64,000 nucleotides of DNA from Ruminococcus sp. AM22-13 (GCF_003471165.1 NZ_QRIL01000020.1:1-64000); one strand, 5' to 3'. Shown: positions 1-8,220, numbered from the stretch's first letter. Numbers and translations are program-made. Notes: generated by a model not told the origin, from the letters alone.

Positions 1-62
1 TATCAGAAAGATTCACTTTCCAAAGACACAAGATTTTTTACAGCCTCTTTTGAAAATTTCCA

Positions 63-254
63 TTATTTATTTTTACCTAATTTATATATTATTCCTATTA
101 TTATAAATGATGCACCTATGTATATTCGTACCAGATCCGAAATAACATTCTCCGCTTTTTCATTTCCATTATATATATTTACAGCTATAAGAAAAATAAT
201 GGCTAATATACACCATAGTGCAAATATGCATCTACGAATCTTTTTTTTCTTCAC
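63..254 (-). CDS. Small two-helix membrane protein
   Basis: This is the third gene of the leftward sigma/anti-sigma operon and I do not recognise its family. It has a very basic N-terminus followed by two hydrophobic stretches (IFALWCILAIIFLIAV and IYIGASFIIIGIIY), so it is a small inner-membrane protein with a short lysine-rich tail. An ATG at 278 would overlap the anti-sigma gene by 23 bases and has no ribosome binding site. A GTG at 254, just past the anti-sigma stop, has AGAAGGA about seven bases upstream, so I chose it. The position suggests a role in the same envelope-stress regulon, which is inference only. Confidence 0.55.
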   Translation of the reverse strand: MKKKKIRRCIFALWCILAIIFLIAVNIYNGNEKAENVISDLVRIYIGASFIIIGIIYKLGKNK

Positions 255-255
255 T

Positions 256-1035
256 TCAATCTTCCTTCTTTCTTTCATGATTAATAATGCCTTGTTTTAT
301 TGTCAAATAATCAGAAGTTGAACTAATAATATATAAATTGTATTCACCATCCTCTTTGATAGTTAATGTGTAACTTCCGACTATATTTCTCATGCTCTCC
401 CCTTCATACATAATTCCATCACGGATATAACCTATAACAAATGTCTGTTTTTGAACTGTTTCTGATTTATATTTTTCAAAAGAAAATGTTAAAGTATCGC
501 CTTCTTTGCAATTCCATCCTTTGTAATTATTCACATAAAATACTGCCATGCTTCCATTAGTCATAATAATTTCAGGCGTCACTTCATTTTTTACTTCAAA
601 TTCAGAAATAGATGAAGGTAAAACAATATTTTCATTTGCAACACCTTTTATAATGTTACTGTTATCTATAGGGTTTTTATCTATTTGTTTTATACATCTT
701 TCTCCACTATAAGTAACTTCCGGAACAGAATTATCATTTATTTCTTTTCCGATTAATGATCTATTTTCTCTTGTAACTATTTCAGCTCCAAACAACTGAG
801 TGATCCATTGAACTATTTTTCCATGTGTAGTCGCATTAATAATACTGCCCGTTGTAAAAACAAATACAATAATCAGTATTGCAGCCACAATATGAGTCAT
901 CCATTTATTATTGAGACATTTGTCCCTATTTAACCGATAATTTCTACCTGTGTTTTTATGTTCCAAACATTGTGCTGCTTCCAAGATGTATTTATCATTT
1001 ATCTCATTCATTGCATAAAAAATATTTGTCTTCAT
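256..1035 (-). CDS. Membrane-anchored anti-sigma factor-like protein
   Basis: The protein has a short cytoplasmic N-terminus beginning with a helix (MNEINDKYILEAAQ) typical of clostridial anti-sigma proteins. One transmembrane segment lies at about residues 46-66 (IVAAILIIVFVFTTGSII), followed by a roughly 190-residue extracytoplasmic domain. Its start overlaps the stop of the upstream ECF sigma gene in an ATGA arrangement, the usual translational coupling of a sigma factor to its antagonist. The function is inferred from topology and neighbourhood. The extracellular domain is not one I can name, so the sensed signal is unknown. Confidence 0.7.
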   Translation of the reverse strand: MKTNIFYAMNEINDKYILEAAQCLEHKNTGRNYRLNRDKCLNNKWMTHIVAAILIIVFVFTTGSIINATTHGKIVQWITQLFGAEIVTRENRSLIGKEINDNSVPEVTYSGERCIKQIDKNPIDNSNIIKGVANENIVLPSSISEFEVKNEVTPEIIMTNGSMAVFYVNNYKGWNCKEGDTLTFSFEKYKSETVQKQTFVIGYIRDGIMYEGESMRNIVGSYTLTIKEDGEYNLYIISSTSDYLTIKQGIINHERKKED

Positions 1036-1580
1036 AAATATTTCCTTTCCGTTAATTGTTTTTTTAACTTTTTCCTTGTTCTAAATAAAATGGATTCCAC
1101 TTTACTTATGCTCATATTAGTGCATTTTGCAATTTCTTTTACCGGCATGAAATACCAATATCTCAATATAAAAATCTGACGGTGAGATTTTGATAAAGAT
1201 GTCATGAAAATATCAATTTGTTCTTTTAATTCATTCTCCCTCCAATCATCCATATACTCTTTTGCTAAATAATTACTTAGCTCCTCATACGGCACACACT
1301 TATCTATATCTCTTTTGGCAGCATGAATATATTCATATTTTTTTAATGCTTGATTCCTTGCAATCTTTAAAAGATAAGCTTTCAAATTATCCGGTATTAT
1401 AGGCGGAATTGTCATCCAGGCTCCTAAATATGTATCATTTCTACATTCTTCAACATCTAAAGTATTCTTTATTAATTTACAGATTAAAAAAGTTACAATT
1501 TTTCCATACTTTTTATCTGTTTCTATCAATGCATTTTCAGATCTATAATTATATAGCTCAATGATTTTTCTGTCTTCCAT
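1032..1580 (-). CDS. ECF-type RNA polymerase sigma factor
   Basis: At 182 residues this has the two-domain plan of extracytoplasmic-function sigma-70 factors. A region 2 (about residues 10-85) includes KAYLLKIARNQALKKY, and a region 4 helix-turn-helix (about 120-178) includes LSKSHRQIFILRYWYFMPVKEIA and ISKVESILFRTRKKLKK. It is the first gene of a leftward operon with its putative anti-sigma. AGGAGG lies just upstream of the ATG. The leader carries CCAAAC followed at a promoter-like distance by CCGTACT, which could be an autoregulated ECF promoter; this is a guess from pattern only. Confidence 0.9.
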   Translation of the reverse strand: MEDRKIIELYNYRSENALIETDKKYGKIVTFLICKLIKNTLDVEECRNDTYLGAWMTIPPIIPDNLKAYLLKIARNQALKKYEYIHAAKRDIDKCVPYEELSNYLAKEYMDDWRENELKEQIDIFMTSLSKSHRQIFILRYWYFMPVKEIAKCTNMSISKVESILFRTRKKLKKQLTERKYL

Positions 1581-2018
1581 TCATTTCCTCCTTTCACTAT
1601 ATAAGTACGGATTTCAGTTTGGATTCTTGCAAATACTTTAAAATTTTTTTTATTAAAGGAAAGGGGCTATCGGTTAATGAATATGTACCCTTCTAGGTAA
1701 ACAAGTGAAATAATAAAAACTTGTCACTTAGGAGGGAGCAGTTCAATTAACCGACAGCCCCTTTAGTAAAATAGAATATGGGTGAATTTTCTGTCTGTCG
1801 ATAGTACTCTGTATGTTTATAGGCAGAGTACTTGACCGTAAAAAAAGAATTACTTGTGCGGTTCAGTTCTCCTGTTTCGTCCTGTTGGGAAGCAATACTG
1901 CAGCTTGGGCTTTCCGCGGATATTACATAGTCCATGTCAGAAATATTCTATAATTAATGCTAAGAAAATTCGTCTATGTGTCCTTTGTGGAATGGAAAAT
2001 CTATAGCTAATATATTGG
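1581..2018. other. Intergenic region with long inverted repeat, no credible gene
   Basis: Between the sigma operon and the BlaR1-like gene, this stretch holds the sigma leader, a 105-bp inverted repeat (separate entry) and a 62-codon leftward open frame at 1747-1935. That frame lacks a ribosome binding site and ends inside the repeat arm. I see no recognisable protein or RNA gene. Confidence 0.5.
1660..1764. repeat. 105-bp imperfect palindrome (MITE-like or large terminator hairpin)
   Basis: The outer arms are AAAGGGGCTATCGGTTAA (1660-1677) and its complement TTAACCGACAGCCCCTTT (1747-1764), differing at one position. Inside them a second pair (CCCTTCTAGGT...CACTTAGGAGGG, with ACAAGT/ACTTGT nearest the centre) continues the pairing, so the whole unit folds on itself. 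No target duplication is evident. It lies downstream of the leftward BlaR1-like gene and could also act as its terminator. Confidence 0.55.
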
Positions 2019-3377
2019 TTAATGTGGACAAGGTGAATATGTTACGGTGCTGTCAAGTGAAAAATCTTTAGTGTAATTACACTTTGTACAAATTTTTCCT
2101 TTATATGTTTTTACAGTACACCCTCCATTTTTATTACGAGAATGATTTTTATGCTTACCGTTTACAAAGATATGAGAACAGCCAGCATAAGTTTGAATAT
2201 CTCCTGGTTCAATAATTATAATATCCCCATTATCTGTAATAAAATAGTTCTCTGTATCTTTGAAATATATTTCGTCAGAAAGAATCATACTGCTTTCGTC
2301 TTCAAACGTAATACATTCTATTTCATTCCCATTATCAAAAACAGATACCTGAGCTCCTTCGGCAGGATCAAAAAAACCGGTCCATGGAACAGAACGTAAA
2401 TCTGCAGTAGGAGGATTGTACGCAAACACTGGAATACAGGAAATACTTATCATAAAGATAATAATTGATACATTTAAAGCAATTTTAGGTTTAACAAAAA
2501 TACCGATTCTTTTTACTCTTCTTTTAAGAAAAATACGGTTGTTTTTTGAAAACATTAATGTGATTCTGGATTTCACTTCTGAACGTTCCTTTGCGGCGGT
2601 CATAATTAACAGATATCCATAACATCTTTGTTCTTCTCTGGAAAGATATTTCATTACATTTTCATCACAAGCAAGTTCCTGTACCTCTATTACCTCGCGA
2701 AAGAAAAAGTATACAAAAGGGTTATAGCAATGTAGCATCAGTACCAGAAAAGCCAACTGCCGAAAAAGAAAATCGTGTGATTTTATGTGTTGCAACTCAT
2801 GTCGAATGATTAAAGGTAAGTTATTTTTATCCGATAATGAGGTTAAAACAATAGATGGATGAAAAGTACCATATGTAAATGGAGAAGATGCTAAACTATT
2901 CTCATATACTGTAACTTTGTGCTGTAACTGCATTTCCTGTGATAACATTTCTACGATTTTTATGATTTCAGGATCTAACAACACATTTTGTGAAATTTTT
3001 CGGTGAAATCTGGAAAAATTGATTGCCTTATAAAAAATTATTATACTTAAGGAACAAATCCATAATCCTATAAATATTTTCTGTAAAGATCCCACGGAAT
3101 TTAAATAAAATCCAGTAGATGTCTGAACGATTTTTCCGGTTAAAGAAATTACAACATTTCCATTTAAAGGCTTTGGAGTACTAAAATACCGATGATAAAT
3201 AAAATACTTCAACAGTGGAAAAGGAACTAAACAAAGAAGCAGACAATATTTTAAACATCTATATCGAAACCTGGCTGAAATATAATTATCAAAAATGGTA
3301 GATAATGCTATATAAATAATAAAAGGAAAGGTTCCGGCGGCAGACATGGCAATTAATAATAAAATCAGGCTCTTCAT
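2019..3377 (-). CDS. BlaR1-like M56 family sensor metallopeptidase
   Basis: This is an integral-membrane zinc metallopeptidase of the BlaR1/MecR1 (M56) type. Several hydrophobic helices occupy about residues 1-120, the zinc motif HELQH sits near residues 193-197 and ELACDENV supplies the downstream acidic ligand region. A last transmembrane helix lies near 305-320. The extracellular C-terminus is only about 130 residues and has no penicillin-binding (SxxK) sensor. It ends in a Cys/His-rich segment with CTKC and CPH. In the family, ligand sensing activates proteolysis of the partner repressor, encoded 27 bp upstream. The start at 3377 was chosen because GAGG lies eight bases upstream of it. 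Confidence 0.85.
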   Translation of the reverse strand: MKSLILLLIAMSAAGTFPFIIYIALSTIFDNYISARFRYRCLKYCLLLCLVPFPLLKYFIYHRYFSTPKPLNGNVVISLTGKIVQTSTGFYLNSVGSLQKIFIGLWICSLSIIIFYKAINFSRFHRKISQNVLLDPEIIKIVEMLSQEMQLQHKVTVYENSLASSPFTYGTFHPSIVLTSLSDKNNLPLIIRHELQHIKSHDFLFRQLAFLVLMLHCYNPFVYFFFREVIEVQELACDENVMKYLSREEQRCYGYLLIMTAAKERSEVKSRITLMFSKNNRIFLKRRVKRIGIFVKPKIALNVSIIIFMISISCIPVFAYNPPTADLRSVPWTGFFDPAEGAQVSVFDNGNEIECITFEDESSMILSDEIYFKDTENYFITDNGDIIIIEPGDIQTYAGCSHIFVNGKHKNHSRNKNGGCTVKTYKGKICTKCNYTKDFSLDSTVTYSPCPH

Positions 3378-3404
3378 AATCCACACCTCATTCTTGGCAG
3401 AGTA

Positions 3405-3800
3405 TTAATCGCAAGTATTATTGTTAATAATATTTTTCAGTTCTTCAATATCTGACTCTGACAATTTTGTGTTGTACGTTAATGAAACCAGCAGATCTGA
3501 AATAGAACCATTGAAAGTATTATCTACAAAATCTGTAGCATATTTATGTGCTAATTCCTGTTCCGTAAGTTCAGGATAATAGGAACGTTTACACTTATAG
3601 CCCTTTCCTTCCGAATGAAGAATCCCTTTTTTCACAAGACGAGTTAAATAAGTGTGTAAAGTTGGTTGAGCCCAACCATAATGTAATTCCGTATTACAAT
3701 ATTTTTCCACTTCAGAAAAAGAAACAGGAGCATTGGTGTTCCAAAAATATTTCATTAGATTATATTCCATTTTCGATAAACCATAGTATGTATCACTCAT
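3405..3800 (-). CDS. BlaI/MecI/CopY-family transcriptional repressor
   Basis: The 131-residue protein has a winged helix at the N-terminus (LSKMEYNLMKYFWNTNAPVS, then a recognition region around HTYLTRLVKKGIL) and the family-typical dimerising C-terminal helix ending in SESDIEELKNII. Repressors of this family bind short dyads as dimers and are inactivated when a BlaR1-type peptidase triggers their cleavage. The ATG follows GGAGGAATCTT. The gene immediately precedes the sensor peptidase in one leftward operon. Likely targets are the dyads between 4561 and 4620. Confidence 0.9.
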   Translation of the reverse strand: MSDTYYGLSKMEYNLMKYFWNTNAPVSFSEVEKYCNTELHYGWAQPTLHTYLTRLVKKGILHSEGKGYKCKRSYYPELTEQELAHKYATDFVDNTFNGSISDLLVSLTYNTKLSESDIEELKNIINNNTCD

Positions 3801-3842
3801 AAGATTCCTCCAATCAATTAATATTTTATTTTCATTATATTT

Positions 3843-4538
3843 CTATGATATCCACCATGTTCCATCTGGGTGTTGCTGTAAGGAACCAATCGTTTCTGAT
3901 AATACATTTCCCTTAAAATCTCTTACAATCATTTTTTCATAATATTTATATTCTTCGGTTGCACAATTGTTATCATCGTCCCAGCCTTCTTCTACCCAGG
4001 CAGAGAGATACACTTTTCCGTCTACTATCATACGTACACTCTCATTAAGAGTTGTGGGAAATCTAAAACTTTCTGGATAGTAGCTGACAAACTCATCATC
4101 TTCACTTGTAATGTAAATATCCTCTCCGATAATACGCAGATTATAAAGGTCTACATCCGCTATATTAAATTGTATAATCAACTCTGGAATTTTATCTGGA
4201 AGATATCTGAAGAGAGTAATTTTCCCACTATTATAATCTCCTTGTAAAAACCAAAAAAAATTCTTTAAATAAACAGGTGGGCCATATAATACATTCCTCT
4301 GTTTTTGAAATGGTTCATAAATTTTACCATTATTGTAATCATAAAAAGAAATAATTGAACCTTGATCCCCACCTTTTTTTGACCATTCAATCATATCATA
4401 AAAGTCTGTTGTATCACTCATTGAATATCCGATACGAGATTGACCTGAAATTTCTTCGATATATTTTCCTGACACAACTTCAAAACGATTAAGTTTTATA
4501 ACAATCACCTTCTTATAGCTAAATTTCGATTTACCCAT
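3843..4538 (-). CDS. Hypothetical protein, possibly beta-propeller-like fragment; start uncertain
   Basis: I do not recognise the family. The sequence is beta-strand rich with repeated aromatic/Asp-Gly patterns (GEDIYITSEDDEF, VDGKVYLSAW, HPDGTWW), reminiscent of DUF5050/propeller-type repeats. It has no signal peptide. The first ATG (4538) sits right at the predicted transcription start of the leftward promoter (TTGACA 4569-4574, TACTAT 4546-4551), so it would be nearly leaderless. A good ribosome site, AGAAGGTGATT, lies inside the frame and is followed by ATA rather than ATG. The start may have been mutated, or the mRNA may be leaderless. It is divergent from the exported protein at 4734. 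Confidence 0.5.
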   Translation of the reverse strand: MGKSKFSYKKVIVIKLNRFEVVSGKYIEEISGQSRIGYSMSDTTDFYDMIEWSKKGGDQGSIISFYDYNNGKIYEPFQKQRNVLYGPPVYLKNFFWFLQGDYNSGKITLFRYLPDKIPELIIQFNIADVDLYNLRIIGEDIYITSEDDEFVSYYPESFRFPTTLNESVRMIVDGKVYLSAWVEEGWDDDNNCATEEYKYYEKMIVRDFKGNVLSETIGSLQQHPDGTWWIS

Positions 4539-4545
4539 TTATAGT

Positions 4546-4635
4546 ATAGTATATAAATGTACATGAAATGTCAATAAATATATTACATGAATGTAGAATA
4601 ATTTTATTGACATCATTGTAGAATAATGATATTCT
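4546..4635. promoter_or_regulatory. Divergent promoters with three BlaI-like dyads
   Basis: Rightward promoter: TTGACA at 4607-4612, 17-bp spacer, TATTCT at 4630-4635. Leftward promoter: TTGACA (complement of 4569-4574), 17-bp spacer, TACTAT (complement of 4546-4551). Three dyads overlap these elements: ACAT-GAA-ATGT (4561-4571), TACAT-GA-ATGTA (4584-4595) and GACAT-CA-TTGTA (4609-4620). The last two lie in near-identical 18-bp direct repeats ending GTAGAATAAT. BlaI/MecI operators in other Firmicutes carry TACA/TGTA half-sites, so control by the adjacent repressor is likely. Confidence 0.65.
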
Positions 4636-4733
4636 ATAACCAAACAGAAACAAGTATAAAAGTAGTACTATCAGTTTTTTTGCAGCGAAAGGAATATTTT
4701 AACAAACTGCCAAATTTAGAAAGAGGTGATTTT

Positions 4734-5354
4734 ATGTTGAGACAACATAAAAAAATTACAGCAGTTGTAGGGTTGACTATAAGTGCCTTGATGATTTCAT
4801 CTGCATGCTATGCTCAGGATGATCCGAATGATGGATATGTTATTCACTATGACTTTGAAACTCAGGAAACTACTTATTATGGTTACGACAAAGAAAATCA
4901 TGAATTTTACGAAGTAGATGATTATGTTGAACCTGATCGTACAGCCAGTGATGGAACTGCTGATATTGCTGATGCTCCAGATGAGATGGAGGGAGTAAAT
5001 CCGGGAAATATTTATGTGGATAATCAGTCAATAAAAGAAGACGTTGATAATCCATATACAATTCTTCTTTTCAGTGGAAGTATGCCAACTGTATACAAAT
5101 ATAACAAAGAACAACCAGACGATCCATGGACTGTTGTAAGTCAGGAAAAAGTAAACTTGTTAGAAGGTAAGGTAAATAAAGTATCAAAATCCTACTTGAT
5201 TTTTACAGATCAAAATAATGATGATATTAAAGTAAAAATCAAGAAGGATGAGCGGTGGCATCCAGGTGATGAAATTAAAGTGTTCGGCTTAACGAAAACG
5301 AAAGATGGAAAGGTTAAGCTTGCAAAGCAGTATGGATATTATAAGGTTGAATAA
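4734..5354 (+). CDS. Secreted protein with C-terminal OB-fold-like domain, BlaI-type regulon candidate
   Basis: The 206-residue protein begins with a classical signal peptide (MLRQHKKITAVVGLTISALM, cleavage likely after ACYA). A low-complexity acidic middle follows (about residues 30-130). A C-terminal 65 residues start at LLEGKVNKVSKSYLIFTD and look like a small beta-barrel/OB-fold. The open frame extends upstream to 4626, but that region is occupied by the -10 element, and AAAGAGGTGAT precedes the ATG at 4734, fixing the start. Function is unknown. The promoter lies under BlaI-like dyads, so it is probably an effector of the adjacent sensor system. Confidence 0.75.
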   Translation: MLRQHKKITAVVGLTISALMISSACYAQDDPNDGYVIHYDFETQETTYYGYDKENHEFYEVDDYVEPDRTASDGTADIADAPDEMEGVNPGNIYVDNQSIKEDVDNPYTILLFSGSMPTVYKYNKEQPDDPWTVVSQEKVNLLEGKVNKVSKSYLIFTDQNNDDIKVKIKKDERWHPGDEIKVFGLTKTKDGKVKLAKQYGYYKVE

Positions 5355-5396
5355 TATATTAGGAAAAGAACACACATTAATAGAGTAAAATATATG

Positions 5397-5435
5397 AAAA
5401 AGGTCTTGGAACTTTTACAGTTTCAGGGCTTTTTT
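5397..5435 (+). terminator. Rho-independent terminator
   Basis: A 16-bp stem, counting G-U pairs, is formed by AAAAAGGTCTTGGAAC (5397-5412) and GTTTCAGGGCTTTTTT (5420-5435) around a seven-base loop. It ends in a T-run and closes the rightward exported-protein transcript. Confidence 0.8.
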
Positions 5436-5439
5436 CTTT

Positions 5440-5600
5440 TGGGTAAATTCTTGGCATATTGTTAAGCGTGAAAAGTAGTGGACTTTTTGGATTGTAACTG
5501 CCGAATTTGAGCGACTAATGGCTTGCTATTAGTCGTATTGGGTTACTACTTTTGACAGAGAAAACATTGAATTGGGAGACCGAACTCTGGAGAGAGGATA
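5440..5600 (+). other. Candidate oriT region upstream of MobV relaxase
   Basis: Directly upstream of the relaxase are a hairpin AAAAGT-AGTGG-ACTTTT (5471-5486), an 8-bp stem CGACTAAT/ATTAGTCG (about 5512-5535), and a second copy of the TAGT...ACTACTTTT pattern near 5550. MobV-family oriTs (pMV158 type) have a small hairpin next to a TAGTGTG-like nick site, and TAGTGG here resembles it. The assignment rests on position and shape only. Confidence 0.4.
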
Positions 5601-5636
5601 CGGTCGGGAGGAAGCAGGGAAGGAGAGAGTGACTAT

Positions 5637-6956
5637 ATGCCTAAGACTGTGAGTGTGCATAATGGCAGCGCAGCAAATCGAGAGCATAACCGGTGTAATC
5701 CCAGAACAACCGGTCAGATGCCACATATACAGCAGGATCTTGTTCATCATAATGAGACATGGATAGATATTCCTGTCCGAGAAGCCTATAAGCAGATTTT
5801 CCAGACTGCAGTCGATGATTACAATCGTCGTCAGTCAAGACCAGAGAGGAAGATTAGAGATTATTACAATCAGATTAGGAAATCAGCTAAGAAACATACC
5901 GCCTATGAGCTGATTATCCAGATTGGAGATAAGAATGACACCGGCTTGTCGGCAGACAATGAGATTGCCTGTCTCCGAGAATATTATAATAATTGGCAGC
6001 AGCGTAATCCTAATCTTTTTCTGTGTGGGGCATATCTGCATCGGGATGAGTCTACAGTCCACCTGCATATGGACTATATCCCAGTGGCACATGGATATAC
6101 CAGAGGGATGTGTATCCAAAACGGACTGGTACGGGCGTTGGGCGAACAGGGATTCTTCAAAGAAGGCAGACAGACTGCTCAAATTTTATGGGAGAAGCGC
6201 GAACGACAAGAACTGGAACGTATTGCCTGGGATCATGGCATTGATATCTATCATCCGGATGGTGAGAAGAGACATCACCTGGATACGGAGATATACAAGC
6301 TTACGCAGGAAATTTCGCGTCAGCATATAGAATTAGACCAAAATGCGAATGACCTTAAGACAGGAAAACAGGCCCTTGATGATGTCCAAAATGCATTATC
6401 TGCAGATAGACAGGAATATACCATGCTCCGGCAGCAGCTTAGTAATGCCAGAAGAGCGATAGATGTTTATGAAAAGTTGAAACAGGAGTATGGGAGTCTA
6501 CAGGATTCTTACAGAGAACTGCAAAATCAACATAATCAACTTATACAGGCAACTACTATAATCAAGGGTACGAGTAGAGAAGAGGTACCTCATCGTCGTT
6601 CTATTGTGAGTGGTAATTATAGTGTTCCGGAAGATGAGTACAAGTTGTTGTCTGACCATCAGATTGCTGATACATACCGTAGAGAATTGGCAAAATACCA
6701 GCAGCAGATAGAGAGGCTGGCAGAGAAAAATCAGAAATTAGCAGAAAGTCGTGATATATACCAGGATGAACATTTGTATTTGAGAGAAAAATTGTTAGAG
6801 GTTAATAGATATCTTAATATGGTTGGATTGTTAGATGATTATAATGATTATCATCAGGAGCAGGAACGACAGAGGAATGCAGACATAACGGAACAGATTA
6901 GTTATGATGTTTCAGATCGGGCGGAAAATTTTGCGGAATGGGAACCGGAACGTTAG
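5637..6956 (+). CDS. MobV-family relaxase (plasmid recombination/mobilization enzyme)
   Basis: The 439-residue protein has the Mob_Pre domain at the N-terminus, with an R-x3-N-type element (NREHNRCN) near residue 14. The metal-binding histidine motif HRDESTVHLHMDYIP lies near residues 129-143. The enzyme nicks oriT DNA and pilots the strand during conjugative mobilization. Residues about 210-390 are a long coiled coil, usual for the family. GGAG lies eleven bases before the ATG. It is the only recognisable transfer gene left in the 5.4-11.9 kb element. No coupling protein or type IV secretion gene accompanies it, so it is at most mobilizable in trans. Confidence 0.92.
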   Translation: MPKTVSVHNGSAANREHNRCNPRTTGQMPHIQQDLVHHNETWIDIPVREAYKQIFQTAVDDYNRRQSRPERKIRDYYNQIRKSAKKHTAYELIIQIGDKNDTGLSADNEIACLREYYNNWQQRNPNLFLCGAYLHRDESTVHLHMDYIPVAHGYTRGMCIQNGLVRALGEQGFFKEGRQTAQILWEKRERQELERIAWDHGIDIYHPDGEKRHHLDTEIYKLTQEISRQHIELDQNANDLKTGKQALDDVQNALSADRQEYTMLRQQLSNARRAIDVYEKLKQEYGSLQDSYRELQNQHNQLIQATTIIKGTSREEVPHRRSIVSGNYSVPEDEYKLLSDHQIADTYRRELAKYQQQIERLAEKNQKLAESRDIYQDEHLYLREKLLEVNRYLNMVGLLDDYNDYHQEQERQRNADITEQISYDVSDRAENFAEWEPER

Positions 6957-7308
6957 GCATTGATTTTTCCGTGTCAGAACTGGGAATGTATATAACAGGA
7001 TATAATAATTATGACACATGGGAGTGCATCGAGAGAAACTCACTTAGAGTAATGCGCTCTTGTACTCACTTCGAGGTGTCAATCCTTTCGTTTTATCTCC
7101 TGGTGTATTTTTCTTCCAGACACCAGGAGAGTTTTAAGATTTTTGCATTACGCGAAAAAATATGATGGTCCCGTGGATTAGCCCCCGGAAAATAAAATAT
7201 AAGCCAAAAAAGTGAATTCGAATTCACTTTTTGGTAGGCGACTGTATATTTACATAATGTAGAAAGAGACGGCTTCATTAATTTTTAAATGCAGTCTCTT
7301 TTTTGGTG
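6957..7308. other. Intergenic region of mobile element with hairpins
   Basis: No credible gene is seen. It contains a strong hairpin CTCCTGGTGT...ACACCAGGAG (about 7098-7132), a 26-bp perfect palindrome centred on GAATTC-GAATTC (about 7206-7232), and a weak stem with GAGAC/GTCTC arms (about 7263-7302). The last probably terminates the leftward recombinase remnant or relaxase transcripts. Confidence 0.5.
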
Positions 7309-7800
7309 TTATGAGAGTTCGGAAAATAATTCATTTTTATATTTATAAAATGTGTTTCGCGAAATTGCGAGGATATCTATAATTTCTCGGTCACACATAT
7401 TTCCGTCAAAGGCTTTGGACATTTTTTTGATAAGTGGTTTCATCGCTTTGGATTTTTTTGTGGTCAATCGGCTACCTTTGACCTGACCAATCTGTTTTTG
7501 CTTGGCAGGGGGAAGAAACGGATTATCACGTTGGACAATCTTAATTCCTTCTGAAATACGTTGGTGCAGATCTGTAACTTCCTTTTCGGATTGTTGAAAT
7601 GCGATGCGTATTTTTTCGAGAGTTTCTTCGTCTTGAAATACGGTGATGGCATCTAATACAGATTGGATTAGATTATCTATAGATTTTTTACCAGTATGAG
7701 CTATCTCATATTTTCGATTTTGCATGCGTTTATAATATTCGGTGTTGATATGTGGCTCTTTTATAAACATTAAATCAACGCCTTGATGAAGTAGCTGCAT
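7309..7800 (-). pseudogene. Truncated serine recombinase (resolvase/invertase) fragment
   Basis: The open frame runs leftward from 8094. Only its C-terminal 160 or so residues resemble a serine recombinase: QLLHQGVDLMFIKEPHINT corresponds to the end of the catalytic domain, then a long helix, and a C-terminal helix-turn-helix (IIDILAISRNTFYKYKNELF). The N-terminal 90 residues are hydrophobic and unrelated, so the catalytic serine region is missing. I treat it as a decayed integrase or resolvase of the mobile element, with the homologous part starting near 7800. It is probably inactive. Confidence 0.65.
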
Positions 7801-7980
7801 GTAATGGTGCAATGATACATTCGGTAGACGGTATTCAACCAAGGGATTTGTTATGGCGATTAAAGTGTACCAGAAGTATGATGACAGAGGGGCTCTTGAG
7901 CAAATATGTATATAAATATAATTCTGAAAAAAAGCAGTTAGAGCAAATGTATCTGTAGAAAATGTATTGTAGATTGAAAG

Positions 7981-8010
7981 AAAGCTGTATCTTTGATGAT
8001 GCAGCTTTTT
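7981..8010 (+). terminator. Rho-independent terminator of unknown rightward transcript
   Basis: AAAGCTGTATC (7981-7991) pairs with GATGCAGCTTT around TTTGAT and runs into a short T-tract. No rightward gene lies upstream, so it may end a small RNA or be a remnant. Confidence 0.55.
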
Positions 8011-8035
8011 AAAAAGAAAGTTGAGAAATGTGGAA

Positions 8036-8209
8036 ATGATTAAAATCAGATTAATGGGGGAAAGAGAAGATATAAAGATCATAATTGAAAACATTAGTCA
8101 TATTAATGATGTTAGAATTTTGTCCCTGTCAGATTTCTATGCCAATAGAGGAGGGGCAAGTGATTATGGAAGAATCTATATGGAAGTGGAGAAAAAAGAT
8201 GCTGTGTAA
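8036..8209 (+). CDS. DUF3970-like small protein
   Basis: The 57-residue protein starts MIKIRLMGEREDIK and ends with a beta-strand IYMEVEK. This matches the small alpha/beta DUF3970 family, whose members begin MIKxRLxG and are common on mobile elements and chromosomes of Firmicutes. A TTG start at 8021 would add five residues, but family members begin at the methionine chosen here. No strong ribosome site is visible. Function is unknown. The insertion sequence begins eleven bases after its stop. Confidence 0.6.
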   Translation: MIKIRLMGEREDIKIIIENISHINDVRILSLSDFYANRGGASDYGRIYMEVEKKDAV

Positions 8210-8220
8210 TGTTATATGGA

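Noticed and set aside
1747..1935. 62-codon leftward open frame
   Set aside because: No ribosome binding site, no recognisable domain, and its end coincides with the arm of an inverted repeat, so it is probably a chance frame.
7801..8094. N-terminal extension of the recombinase frame
   Set aside because: Hydrophobic low-complexity translation of A+T-rich DNA that does not match a recombinase; treated as non-coding.
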